Origin: Patescibacteria group bacterium
Lineage (GTDB): Bacteria > Patescibacteria > Paceibacteria > Moranbacterales > UBA1568
Length of the DNA stretch: 10,120 nt
Assembly: GCA_030916685.1 (NCBI GenBank)
Contig: JAUPWD010000007.1
Location: forward strand, 1-10,120
Direction: 5' to 3'
Shown here: piece by piece, positions 1 to 6,077 of the stretch
Numbering within the stretch: the first letter of the stretch is position 1
Layout of the letters: every line of letters begins with the position of its first letter
The notes under the pieces: generated by a model
Told to the model about the DNA's origin: nothing
Seen by the model: only the letters and a program-made list of their open reading frames with translations
Databases searched by the model: none
Translations under genes and position numbers: made by a program

Positions 1-485
1 CAAGCGAGATGATTCTCATCATAGGCAAAGCTTAAAATTGCCGAGGCCGTATAGGGTCCGATACCCGGCATCTTTTCCAGTAGTACTTTTTCTTTCGGAA
101 ACTTTCCACCATATTCTTCGACGACCCTCTTCGCCGCCTTGAGCATATTGCGACCTCGGGCATAGTACCCGAGCCCCTCATAATACGGAAGAAATTCCTC
201 CCAATCCGATTTCGCGAGCGACTGAACAGTCGGGTACTTTTTCAAAAACCGGACATAGTAGTCGATTACGCGCGACACTTGCGTCTGCTGGAGCATGATC
301 TCGCTTACCCATACCTCATACGCCGTAATTTTCCCTTTGCCCAGAGACGAAGTTTTTCGGGGTTCACCACGAGACGAAGTTTTTCGTGGGTTTCTCCACG
401 GCAAATGCTCCCGCCCGACTTTCTTAAAGAAGTCAGCGATTACACCCTCGAAAAAGGCGATTTTTTTCTTTAGAATCAATGCCAT
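1..485 (-). CDS. mutY: A/G-specific adenine glycosylase MutY, N-terminal part (3' end beyond left edge)
   Basis: MutY removes adenine mispaired with 8-oxoguanine in base excision repair. About 161 residues are visible. They include LPWR (residues 28-31), WVSEIMLQQTQV (59-70, with Glu62 equivalent to the catalytic E. coli Glu37), the GLGYYARGRN segment and the helix-hairpin-helix MPGIGPYTASAIL. LPWR and LQQTQV separate MutY from endonuclease III. The catalytic Asp, the Fe-S cysteines and the C-terminal MutT-like domain would lie beyond the edge. The ATG at 483-485 is the natural start because it leads straight into the family N-terminus, but no clear Shine-Dalgarno precedes it. Between Trp30 and Tyr56 there are about 19 more residues than in E. 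coli MutY, coded by a repeat-bearing insert. The gene lies 85 nt downstream of mnmA on the same strand and may be cotranscribed with it. Confidence 0.93.
   Translation of the reverse strand, partial: MALILKKKIAFFEGVIADFFKKVGREHLPWRNPRKTSSRGEPRKTSSLGKGKITAYEVWVSEIMLQQTQVSRVIDYYVRFLKKYPTVQSLAKSDWEEFLPYYEGLGYYARGRNMLKAAKRVVEEYGGKFPKEKVLLEKMPGIGPYTASAILSFAYDENHLA
344..386. repeat. 27-bp-period tandem repeat inside mutY
   Basis: The 16-mer GAGACGAAGTTTTTCG occurs at 344-359 and again at 371-386, exactly 27 bp (nine codons) apart. In the mutY frame this gives the repeated peptide PRKTSS (residues 33-38 and 42-47). Each copy holds a small palindrome (ACGAA/TTCGT), and the second sits in a larger one, CCACGA at 367-372 with TCGTGG at 384-389. 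The repeat lies in the extra segment between LPWR and the catalytic helix, so it is an in-frame insertion with a duplication, not part of the usual MutY fold. Confidence 0.85.
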
Positions 486-510
486 GCCAAAATTTTTTAT
501 TCGCCAGTTC

Positions 511-556
511 ACGAGTTAACGTGTTAACGAGTTCCGTATTCAACTCGTTAACTCGT
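511..556. repeat. GTTAAC-rich competing inverted repeats in mnmA-mutY gap
   Basis: GTTAACGAGTT (523-533) pairs perfectly with AACTCGTTAAC (542-552) across an 8-nt loop. A second pairing uses ACGAGTTAAC (511-520) with GTTAACTCGT (547-556). The two share 547-552, so they exclude each other. A further GTTAAC copy lies just right of the structure, near 562. No T-tract follows in either direction, so this is not a classic intrinsic terminator. It may be a repeat element or a transcript-processing structure. Confidence 0.8.
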
Positions 557-570
557 AATTCGTTAACCGA

Positions 571-1644
571 TTAATTTTCCAATATCGTTCCCGATCCGAG
601 ACAATACTTTCCGTCATAAAACACGGCGAATTGCCCGGGAGCAATACCCTTGTCTTCCTCATCAAGAAGCTTTACAGATGCATTTCCATTCTCGAGAAAC
701 ATCACTTCACAAGCATACATCTTCGGCCCGTGCCGAAGTTTCACGGATAATTCTTTTTTTACAGGGGTTTCACCGCTGATCCAACTGAGTCCACTCACCT
801 CAAACGTATCGCGAAACATCTCTTCACTCCGGTATTGATTGGAAACAAAGATCAGGTTTTTCTCCGTATCTTTTTTCACCACATACCAAGGTCCTCCCGA
901 GAGCTTGATGCCCCGTCGCTGACCGATAGTATAGAACCAAAATCCATCATGCGTTCCGATTTTTTCACCCGTCTTCAAGTCAATGATATCCCCCTCTTTC
1001 TTCCCGAGGTGGAATTCGAGGAATTTGTCGAAAGCAATCTGCCCAAGAAAACAAATCCCCTGACTGTCCTTTCGTTTTGCATTCGGCAAATCATATTTCT
1101 CCGCCAATTTCCTCACATCTTCTTTCTCTAAATGTCCGATCGGAAATATTGCCTTGGCTATCTGCACTTGCGAGAGCTGTGATAGAAAGTACGTCTGATC
1201 CTTGATTGGATCAGGAGACATTTTCAAAAAGGTCTGTCCATCCCGCTCCTCACTCTGCGCATAATGCCCTGTCGCGATTCTATTGAAATGAAATTTTTCC
1301 TGAGAAGAAATATATTCGTAAAAAGCGCCGAACTTGATCTGTGCATTACAGAGCACATCCGGATTCGGCGTCCGCCCCGCCTTCACCTCGGCGATGGTAT
1401 ACGACACCACTCTTTCCCAATATTCTTTCTGAAACGGCACAACGGTGAGTGGTACATTCGCCTGTTTGCAAACCGCTTCCACATATTTCAAGTCATCTTC
1501 CCAGGGGCACTCTCCGAGAAACGCCAATTCATCCTCGAGCCATATCTTCAGATAAAAAGCGTGCACGGTATGTCCGGCATCCTGAAGGAGCCTCAGGGAC
1601 ACTGAACTGTCGACTCCGCCAGAAATGAGCATTGCTATATTCAT
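571..1644 (-). CDS. mnmA: tRNA-specific 2-thiouridylase MnmA
   Basis: MnmA activates uridine 34 of Lys, Glu and Gln tRNAs with ATP and transfers persulfide sulfur to make 2-thiouridine. The 357-residue protein is full length for the family. It has the PP-loop SGGVDSS (8-14), the first catalytic Cys99 in TPNPDVLCN, GHYA (126-129), KDQTYFLSQLS (148-158), the second catalytic Cys198 in DSQGICFLG, GQRRG (241-245) and a C-terminal beta-barrel region ending GSGTILEN. The segments FYLKIWLEDE and CPWEDDLKY recall the plant/plastid-like subfamily more than the E. coli form. The ATG at 1644 gives the usual few residues before the PP-loop. A GAGGT motif abuts this ATG and lies 12 nt before an in-frame ATG at codon 5, so the exact start is slightly uncertain. 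Confidence 0.97.
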   Translation of the reverse strand: MNIAMLISGGVDSSVSLRLLQDAGHTVHAFYLKIWLEDELAFLGECPWEDDLKYVEAVCKQANVPLTVVPFQKEYWERVVSYTIAEVKAGRTPNPDVLCNAQIKFGAFYEYISSQEKFHFNRIATGHYAQSEERDGQTFLKMSPDPIKDQTYFLSQLSQVQIAKAIFPIGHLEKEDVRKLAEKYDLPNAKRKDSQGICFLGQIAFDKFLEFHLGKKEGDIIDLKTGEKIGTHDGFWFYTIGQRRGIKLSGGPWYVVKKDTEKNLIFVSNQYRSEEMFRDTFEVSGLSWISGETPVKKELSVKLRHGPKMYACEVMFLENGNASVKLLDEEDKGIAPGQFAVFYDGKYCLGSGTILEN

Positions 1645-1683
1645 ACCTCATCTTATTCAATGAGCCAGCATACCCTTTTTGGC

Positions 1684-1713
1684 AAAAAAAAGAAAGGCAT
1701 ACGTCGTATGCCT
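1684..1713 (-). terminator. Intrinsic terminator of the small basic gene
   Basis: The perfect palindrome AGGCATACG-T-CGTATGCCT spans 1695-1713, directly after the stop codon of the 142-residue gene. On the minus strand it is followed by a T-rich run (1684-1694). It separates that gene from mnmA. Confidence 0.88.
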
Positions 1714-1717
1714 CCCA

Positions 1718-2146
1718 TCATGATTGCGGCTGAGATGTTGCTGCCCTTTTGGCTTTCCTCCTCTCGCTATTGACCCGTTTCGACAACCCATTCTGAAGGC
1801 GCCAAAAAAACATCTCGAGATCCGACTGATACCGGCAACGCACCGACTCGGCCTGACCGAACAGGTACGAGAGATACCTCGTCGCAGAAATCGGCGATGC
1901 GAATTTTCCACGACGGAAATAATCACTCGCAAACCGTGCCGCAAAAGACACCGCGCCCGGATAGGCACTTCGCTCCTGTTTCCGCCGACAACACCGGTTG
2001 ATCTCGCCAATAATCGCAAATATGTCCCTTTGCGCGCCCACATCATCGCGCAAGCAGTCAATGCGATGCTTCACGCGAAGATCATCCGATACTCGCTTCA
2101 CCTTTCCGAGCAAAGCAGACAATCTTTTCGTCGCCCTTGGTGTCAT
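1718..2146 (-). CDS. Small strongly basic protein, function unknown
   Basis: I do not recognise a family. The 142-residue product starts MTPRATKRLSALLGKV and ends in a basic tail, SERRKAKRAATSQPQS. By hand count it has about 31 Lys/Arg against 13 Asp/Glu. No signal peptide or membrane segment is visible, and the sequence looks largely helical with an aromatic-rich middle (ARFASDYFRRGKF, TRYLSYLFG, EMFFWRL). The start is set by the Shine-Dalgarno GAGGGGG at 2154-2160, seven nt before ATG 2144-2146. A GTG further upstream (2188) lies almost on the predicted -10 and is unlikely. A TTGACA-type promoter upstream and an intrinsic terminator just downstream make this a monocistronic gene. The charge would suit nucleic-acid binding, but nothing more specific is supported. 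Antisense and alternative-frame reading frames overlap it but lack such signals. Confidence 0.72.
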   Translation of the reverse strand: MTPRATKRLSALLGKVKRVSDDLRVKHRIDCLRDDVGAQRDIFAIIGEINRCCRRKQERSAYPGAVSFAARFASDYFRRGKFASPISATRYLSYLFGQAESVRCRYQSDLEMFFWRLQNGLSKRVNSERRKAKRAATSQPQS

Positions 2147-2178
2147 GTACTTTCCCCCTCGAATGTTAAAGAAAGAGT

Positions 2179-2207
2179 AGCGTATCACCCGTTTTTCATA
2201 TTGTCAA
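2179..2207 (-). promoter_or_regulatory. Sigma70-type promoter for the small basic gene
   Basis: On the minus strand a perfect TTGACA (2202-2207) is followed, after exactly 17 nt, by TACGCT (2179-2184), a weak -10 with 3 of 6 matches. The start would fall near 2172, giving a short leader that contains the GAGGGGG ribosome site. It diverges from the pyrDC promoter. Confidence 0.55.
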
Positions 2208-2224
2208 AATGACTTCCTTTTTCC

Positions 2225-2253
2225 TTGACTTTTCGTTCTTTTTCCCTTATTCT
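2225..2253 (+). promoter_or_regulatory. Sigma70-type promoter for pyrD-pyrC
   Basis: TTGACT (2225-2230) is followed, after 17 nt, by TATTCT (2248-2253). Transcription would begin near 2260, leaving a leader of about 50 nt before the pyrD ATG. Confidence 0.55.
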
Positions 2254-2293
2254 CGCCACAATACCAATTCGGTAGAAATACCTTAACAACATA

Positions 2294-2306
2294 CTCTCAG
2301 GGAGAG
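2294..2306 (+). promoter_or_regulatory. Hairpin over the pyrD Shine-Dalgarno
   Basis: CTCTC (2294-2298) pairs with GAGAG (2302-2306) across an AGG loop. The Shine-Dalgarno GGGAG lies in the loop and 3' arm, five nt before ATG 2312. Folding would hide the ribosome site. The stem is only 5 bp, so the effect may be weak. Confidence 0.4.
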
Positions 2307-2311
2307 CAATC

Positions 2312-3274
2312 ATGCGATTAAAACATTTCGGTCCCGTATGGGGTGCCTCCGGCGTCCAAGGATTTTTCGGCGAAGGATACTGGTATCAACGGCTCTTCGC
2401 TCGTCTCATTCCAGGCTACAGCTTCGATGGATCGACTTTCGTCGCGAAAACGGTAACGGCACATCCCACTATTGGGAACATGCCACTTGCCGCCGATGGC
2501 CTTTCGCCCAAGGAAAAACGCCCTGCCTGCATCAAGGTTGGGCTGTGGCAGATTCTCTGGGGCGTCATGCTCAATTCAGTCGGTCTCTCCAATATCGGCA
2601 TCGGGGCTTTGGCGGACAAATACCATTGGCAGACCATCATGGAGCCATTCATGATTTCAGTGATGGCTATCGGAAAAACACGTGAAGAACGCGAGACCGA
2701 AATACGGAAGATCGCTATGCACCTCGCAAAGCTCATTCCGACGCTTCATGCACCCATCGCCATTCAGCTGAACGCTTCGTGTCCCAACACGAAACACAAG
2801 ATAGCGCAGGATGCATTCGTCGAGGAAGTATTTGTTTTTCTTTCACTTCTCGCGGCGCTTGATGTGCCGATACTCGTGAAGATAAACATTCTCGCCGACA
2901 TCGAAGATATCAAAAGAATCACGGGTCATCCGGCGTGTTCTGGTATCGTGATTTCCAATACCCTACCCTGGGCAGAAGTTCCGACATGGATGAAATGGCT
3001 TTTCTTCGGAAGCACCACCTCGCCCCTTGCACATCTCGGCGGTGGAGGACTTTCTGGTTGGCCGCTTCTTTCACCGGTATGCCGATGGATCAAAGACGCA
3101 CGGAAAGCTGGTATCAAAACGCACATCAATGCCGGCGGAGGTATCTTTGGTCCGATCGGAGTCTGGCGAGTTCGAAATGCAGGAGCAGACTCCATCTCCC
3201 TCGGAACCATCGCAGCTGTACGCCCCTGGATGCTCGGACTGACCATTTGGTCGGCTCGCAAACTCTTTCGATAA
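2312..3274 (+). CDS. pyrD: Dihydroorotate dehydrogenase family protein (PyrD)
   Basis: PyrD oxidises dihydroorotate to orotate using FMN, the fourth step of UMP synthesis. The 320-residue protein shows the family core. [16 protein letters not shown] (41-56) sits at the FMN-proximal N-terminus and LNASCPNT (153-160) supplies Cys157. It also has ILVKIN with Lys190, VISNT (214-218), LGGGGLSG (242-249) and NAGGGIFG (273-280), then [15 protein letters not shown] for phosphate binding. A Cys rather than Ser at the catalytic-base position is class 1-like. There is no N-terminal membrane helix of the class 2 type, and no pyrK partner is visible, so the electron acceptor is unclear. Start: GGGAGAG at 2300-2306 precedes ATG 2312. 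It is the first gene of an operon, 20 nt before pyrC, which supports the pyrimidine assignment over a general FMN oxidoreductase. Confidence 0.88.
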   Translation: MRLKHFGPVWGASGVQGFFGEGYWYQRLFARLIPGYSFDGSTFVAKTVTAHPTIGNMPLAADGLSPKEKRPACIKVGLWQILWGVMLNSVGLSNIGIGALADKYHWQTIMEPFMISVMAIGKTREERETEIRKIAMHLAKLIPTLHAPIAIQLNASCPNTKHKIAQDAFVEEVFVFLSLLAALDVPILVKINILADIEDIKRITGHPACSGIVISNTLPWAEVPTWMKWLFFGSTTSPLAHLGGGGLSGWPLLSPVCRWIKDARKAGIKTHINAGGGIFGPIGVWRVRNAGADSISLGTIAAVRPWMLGLTIWSARKLFR

Positions 3275-3281
3275 CGAATAC

Positions 3282-3289
3282 AAAGGAGA
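3282..3289 (+). promoter_or_regulatory. Ribosome binding site fixing the pyrC start
   Basis: AAAGGAGA lies five nt before ATG 3295. It decides the start, because the same frame is open back to at least 2935 within pyrD and would otherwise suggest a longer protein. Confidence 0.85.
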
Positions 3290-3294
3290 ATTCC

Positions 3295-4380
3295 ATGCAA
3301 AATCCACTCTATGAAGAGATGGGGATGGGAAATCAGATTGTGACCGCATTCTCAATCACCCGACCCGATGACTGGCACTTGCACTTGCGCGATGGTGCGG
3401 CGTTGGCAGCGGTGCTGCCCGATACCGCGCGTCGTTTCGCCCGTGCCATCGTCATGCCCAACCTGAAGCCGCCGGTGACCACCGTGGCGCTCGCCGCCGC
3501 CTATCGCGAGCGCATTCTCGCGGCACTTCCGGCAGGAATGAGCTTCACACCATTGATGACGCTTTACCTGACGGACAACATGGCACCGGCAGAAATCGAC
3601 GCGGTGAAGGTAAGCGGCTTCGCCCATGCAGTGAAGCTCTATCCCGCCGGAGCGACGACCAATTCGGATGCCGGTGTCACCGATCTCAAGAAATGCAAGG
3701 CGACCATCGCCCGCATGGAAAAGCTCGGCGTTCCGCTCCTGGTTCACGGTGAAGTCACCGATCCCGCGGTGGATATCTTCGATCGCGAGGCGGTGTTCAT
3801 TGATACCGTACTCATTCCGCTCCTCCGTGATTTCCCGGCGCTACGAGTAGTGCTCGAGCACATCACTACCAAGGATGGAGTCGACTTCGTCCGCGATGCC
3901 AATCCAAATGTCGCGGGCACACTGACCGCGCATCATCTGCTCCTCAATCGCAACGCGATCTTCGTCGGCGGCATTCGTCCGCATCATTACTGCCTGCCGG
4001 TGTTGAAGCGCGAAATACATCGCCAAGCATTGGTCGCCGCGGCGATTTCCGGTAATCCAAAGTTCTTACCCGGCACCGACTCGGCGCCACACGGGCAAAG
4101 CGCCAAGGAATCCTTTTGTGGATGCGCCGGTTGTTACACGGCCCATGCTGGCATCGAGCTCTACACCGAAGCGTTTGACAATGCAGGCGCACTCGACAAA
4201 CTCGAGGGATTCATGAGTTTCTTCGGCCCCGATTGGTACGGGCTGCCACGCAACACCGAAATAATCACCCTGCAACGCAAGGCAATGATGGTGCCGGCTA
4301 GTCTCGACTACTTACCGAACGATCGCTTGGTGCCGTTGCGCGCAGGCGAATCGGTAGCCTGGAGCCTCGTCAACAACTAA
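3295..4380 (+). CDS. pyrC: Dihydroorotase PyrC, E. coli-type
   Basis: PyrC interconverts carbamoyl-aspartate and dihydroorotate, the step before PyrD. The 361-residue protein has every metal-site residue of the E. coli enzyme with a constant offset of 12: His28 and His30 (HLHLRD), Lys114 as the carboxylated lysine ([17 protein letters not shown]), His151 (LVHGE), His189 (EHIT) and Asp262 (GTDSAPH). The amidohydrolase barrel is complete. The N-terminus has about 12 extra residues, and in-frame ATGs at codons 9 and 11 are alternatives, but the Shine-Dalgarno favours 3295. Codons are GC-rich: by hand count 3361-3480 is 81 of 120 G/C, against 32 of 60 in pyrD at 2581-2640. With the close proteobacterial likeness, this suggests horizontal acquisition. 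It forms an operon with pyrD and ends at an intrinsic terminator. Confidence 0.97.
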   Translation: MQNPLYEEMGMGNQIVTAFSITRPDDWHLHLRDGAALAAVLPDTARRFARAIVMPNLKPPVTTVALAAAYRERILAALPAGMSFTPLMTLYLTDNMAPAEIDAVKVSGFAHAVKLYPAGATTNSDAGVTDLKKCKATIARMEKLGVPLLVHGEVTDPAVDIFDREAVFIDTVLIPLLRDFPALRVVLEHITTKDGVDFVRDANPNVAGTLTAHHLLLNRNAIFVGGIRPHHYCLPVLKREIHRQALVAAAISGNPKFLPGTDSAPHGQSAKESFCGCAGCYTAHAGIELYTEAFDNAGALDKLEGFMSFFGPDWYGLPRNTEIITLQRKAMMVPASLDYLPNDRLVPLRAGESVAWSLVNN

Positions 4381-4414
4381 GGACTGATCCACAGTTCGAA
4401 GTTATGCAGCAAGG

Positions 4415-4449
4415 CCGCACAAAACCAAAAAGGTTGTGTGCGGTTTTTT
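4415..4449 (+). terminator. Intrinsic terminator of pyrD-pyrC
   Basis: CCGCACAAAACC (4415-4426) and GGTTGTGTGCGG (4432-4443) form a 12-bp stem with one mismatch over an AAAAA loop, followed by TTTTTT (4444-4449). There is no T-tract on the minus side, so it is aimed at pyrC and not at the convergent dus. Confidence 0.93.
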
Positions 4450-4454
4450 CTTTT

Positions 4455-5606
4455 TCAAAAAGATTTTTTCAAGAATTCTTCAGTCGCTTTTTCGACTTCC
4501 AAAGCAGTGTGACAATTCATGAGTTTCACGCGAAGCTCTTTCGCCTCGGGGAAGCCATGTATATATGCCTTATAATGTTTCTTCATGAGCTCGAAACTTT
4601 TTTTATCTTTGAAAAGTTCTTCGTAGAGTTTCGTATGCTCCACCATGACACGAAGCTTCTCTTCCGTTGTCACTTCTTTCATTGGAATATATCCCGCCCC
4701 ATCTTCGCCGATAGATTTTTCGGCATCGCACTCACCGCTCAAGAGCGTGTTCGGCCTATTCCGGCTCTGCGATGCAATGCTCTTTGAAGTATTTTTTATA
4801 TCAATAATCTCATCCTCCCCTGATGGCGAAGATGCAGCGGGATGCTCGATGTGGCAGCCGCGACGCACGCGGGCCACATCGGCAAACAGCCATGGATTCC
4901 CAAAGATCCCACGACCGATCATCACGCCGTCACAACCGGTTTCAGCCACTCTCGCCCGTGCTTCTTCCAAATTTTTCACATCACCATTCCCGAGGATGAG
5001 GACGCCACTCCCCTGTGCAATTTCCACCGCCCGCTTCACACGATCCCAATTCGCCGGAACGAGCGACATCTCCTTTTTCGTCCGCGCGTGCACGGTGATC
5101 GCCGCCGGTTTTGCCATAATCAAACTCGGAAGCCAATCGTCCAATACAGCACTATAGAATCCGATGCGTGTCTTTACTGAAACCGGAATTTTATTTTCTA
5201 CCCCCTCCTTCGCGGCGAGCACCAGCTCCTTCGCAAGCTCTGGATTTTTCATGAGCGACGCTCCTGCTCCCTGCTTCATCACATTTTTATCCGGACACCC
5301 CATATTGATATCGATCCCATCGAAACCAAGCTCCAGGATATATTTCGCCGCCTCACGCATCTTGTCCGGATGGGCGGTAAATACCTGCGCGACGATCGGC
5401 CGCTCCTCCTCGGTATATGAGAGATCGATCCTGATCGCCTCGCGCCCGTCAGGATGACAGAGTCCATCGCAGGAAACGAATTCCGTCCACATCACATCAG
5501 GTCGCCCATACTTGGCGATGACGCGGCGAAAAGCAGCATCCGTGACATTCGCCATCGGTGCCAAGACAAAAAAAGGCTTCTCCAATTTTTCCCAAAAATT
5601 ATTCAT
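4455..5606 (-). CDS. dus: tRNA-dihydrouridine synthase (Dus) with an in-frame insert
   Basis: Dus enzymes use FMN and NADPH to reduce specific tRNA uridines to dihydrouridine. The 383-residue protein has an FMN TIM barrel: LAPMANVTDAAFR (15-27), INMGCPDKNV with catalytic Cys104, VSVKTRIGF with Lys145, TVHARTK with His173, ILGNGD (204-209) and MIGRGIFGNPW (229-239). A C-terminal helical domain begins near EKLRVMVEH. Overall it is closest to DusB-like sequences, but the subtype is not certain. Residues 255-306 are a hydrophilic insertion between the barrel and the helical domain, where relatives have a short linker. It coincides with a palindromic DNA element at 4691-4843. Start ATG 5606 opens directly into the barrel. 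No good Shine-Dalgarno precedes it, and a large hairpin lies immediately upstream. It is convergent with pyrC and its stop is six nt past the terminator. Confidence 0.96.
   Translation of the reverse strand: MNNFWEKLEKPFFVLAPMANVTDAAFRRVIAKYGRPDVMWTEFVSCDGLCHPDGREAIRIDLSYTEEERPIVAQVFTAHPDKMREAAKYILELGFDGIDINMGCPDKNVMKQGAGASLMKNPELAKELVLAAKEGVENKIPVSVKTRIGFYSAVLDDWLPSLIMAKPAAITVHARTKKEMSLVPANWDRVKRAVEIAQGSGVLILGNGDVKNLEEARARVAETGCDGVMIGRGIFGNPWLFADVARVRRGCHIEHPAASSPSGEDEIIDIKNTSKSIASQSRNRPNTLLSGECDAEKSIGEDGAGYIPMKEVTTEEKLRVMVEHTKLYEELFKDKKSFELMKKHYKAYIHGFPEAKELRVKLMNCHTALEVEKATEEFLKKSF
4691..4843. repeat. 153-bp palindromic element inserted in frame in dus
   Basis: The ends are 19-nt inverted repeats, ATCCCGCCCCATCTTCGCC (4691-4709) and GGCGAAGATGCAGCGGGAT (4825-4843), matching at 17 of 19 positions. 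A second inner pair, GCATCGCA (4723-4730) and TGCGATGC (4768-4775), is nested inside. Small hairpins also occur, GCCGA/TCGGC at 4707-4724 and CGCTC/GAGCG at 4736-4747. The length between outer ends is 51 codons, so the dus frame is kept and no stop is introduced. It encodes the hydrophilic residues 255-306 of Dus. No transposase is present and I could not see a clear target-site duplication. Confidence 0.72.
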
Positions 5607-5614
5607 AGAATTTT

Positions 5615-5646
5615 TATACTTTTCTTTGTCCGCAAAGAAAAGTATA
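5615..5646. repeat. Perfect 14-bp-stem hairpin just upstream of dus
   Basis: TATACTTTTCTTTG (5615-5628) and CAAAGAAAAGTATA (5633-5646) are perfect inverted copies around the tetraloop TCCG. The dus ATG begins nine nt away (5606), so in the dus transcript the structure could affect ribosome access. It resembles intergenic hairpin repeats in form, and no T-tract of terminator length follows. Confidence 0.85.
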
Positions 5647-5658
5647 CCAAAGAAACTC

Positions 5659-5792
5659 TCTCCTGCGATAACAATCGAGAAATTCCGACTCGCCTCATGG
5701 AAGCTCCTCAGTGGCGCTTCACTTCCTCCTGTGAGGAGCTTCTGTATCTGGTAGCGAATCGTGAATTTCTAGCGATTCTTATCGCGCGGAGA
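5659..5792. repeat. 134-nt near-perfect cruciform in ferredoxin-dus gap
   Basis: The outer arms at 5659-5694 and 5754-5792 are inverted copies with two mismatches and a few 1-2 nt gaps. They share TCTCC, GCGATAA, AATCG, AGAAATTC and CGAnTCGC in the same order. An inner perfect 11-bp pair, GAAGCTCCTCA (5700-5710) and TGAGGAGCTTC (5732-5742), closes a 21-nt loop. No open reading frame of note is inside. It could be a non-autonomous palindromic element or a structured RNA between the two genes. It holds most of the 235-nt gap between the ferredoxin stop and the dus start. Confidence 0.8.
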
Positions 5793-5840
5793 CCCCTGAT
5801 ACGGAGATAAGAAAAAATATTAAAAAATCATACATTCACT

Positions 5841-6077
5841 TCAATCCAAACGGATGATGTTCACCGGGCAGGCGTCGGCGGCTTTCTTGTTATCATCGTA
5901 TTCCGATTCATCGATGGTCGAGACCATGAATTCCTCCCCTTTCCATTTCGCATTCACGAGGTCAGATTTCCCATCATTCGGATTCATTTTCCAAGATTTC
6001 GGCGCGAGAAGAGCGCATGACCCGCAACCGATGCAATCGTTTCGCTTGTGACAAATTTTTATATGCTTCACGCCCAT
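5841..6077 (-). CDS. Small single-cluster 4Fe-4S ferredoxin
   Basis: This is a 78-residue soluble electron carrier. The cluster motif CIGCGSC gives Cys15, Cys18 and Cys21, and ACPVNIIRL gives Cys70 followed by Pro. This is the arrangement of one-cluster bacterial and archaeal ferredoxins. No other cluster motif or membrane segment is present. The ATG at 6077 (MGVKHIKI) is chosen. A TTG at 6098 would add seven residues but lies in repetitive AT-rich DNA and is not preferred. The upstream neighbour on the same strand is the U32-family gene, about 117 nt away, and the downstream one is dus. The partner enzyme cannot be told from sequence. The nearby U32 protein has its own cysteine cluster and is a plausible one. 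Confidence 0.9.
   Translation of the reverse strand: MGVKHIKICHKRNDCIGCGSCALLAPKSWKMNPNDGKSDLVNAKWKGEEFMVSTIDESEYDDNKKAADACPVNIIRLD

Noticed and set aside
511..566. Possible CRISPR-like repeats around GTTAAC
   Set aside because: The copies are short, inverted and closely spaced with no equal-length spacers. No cas genes are present.
1724..2212. Plus-strand frame antisense to the small basic gene, and a second minus-strand frame at 1657-2061
   Set aside because: Neither has a ribosome site. The second runs through the terminator. The 1718-2146 frame has promoter, Shine-Dalgarno and terminator in the right places.
2935..3294. Open frame that would extend PyrC by 120 residues upstream
   Set aside because: It overlaps pyrD in another frame, and the strong ribosome site at 3282-3289 with family length fixes the start at 3295.
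5607..5840. Short plus-strand frames in the ferredoxin-dus gap
   Set aside because: They arise from the inverted repeats, partly overlap dus, and have no ribosome site or protein-like composition.
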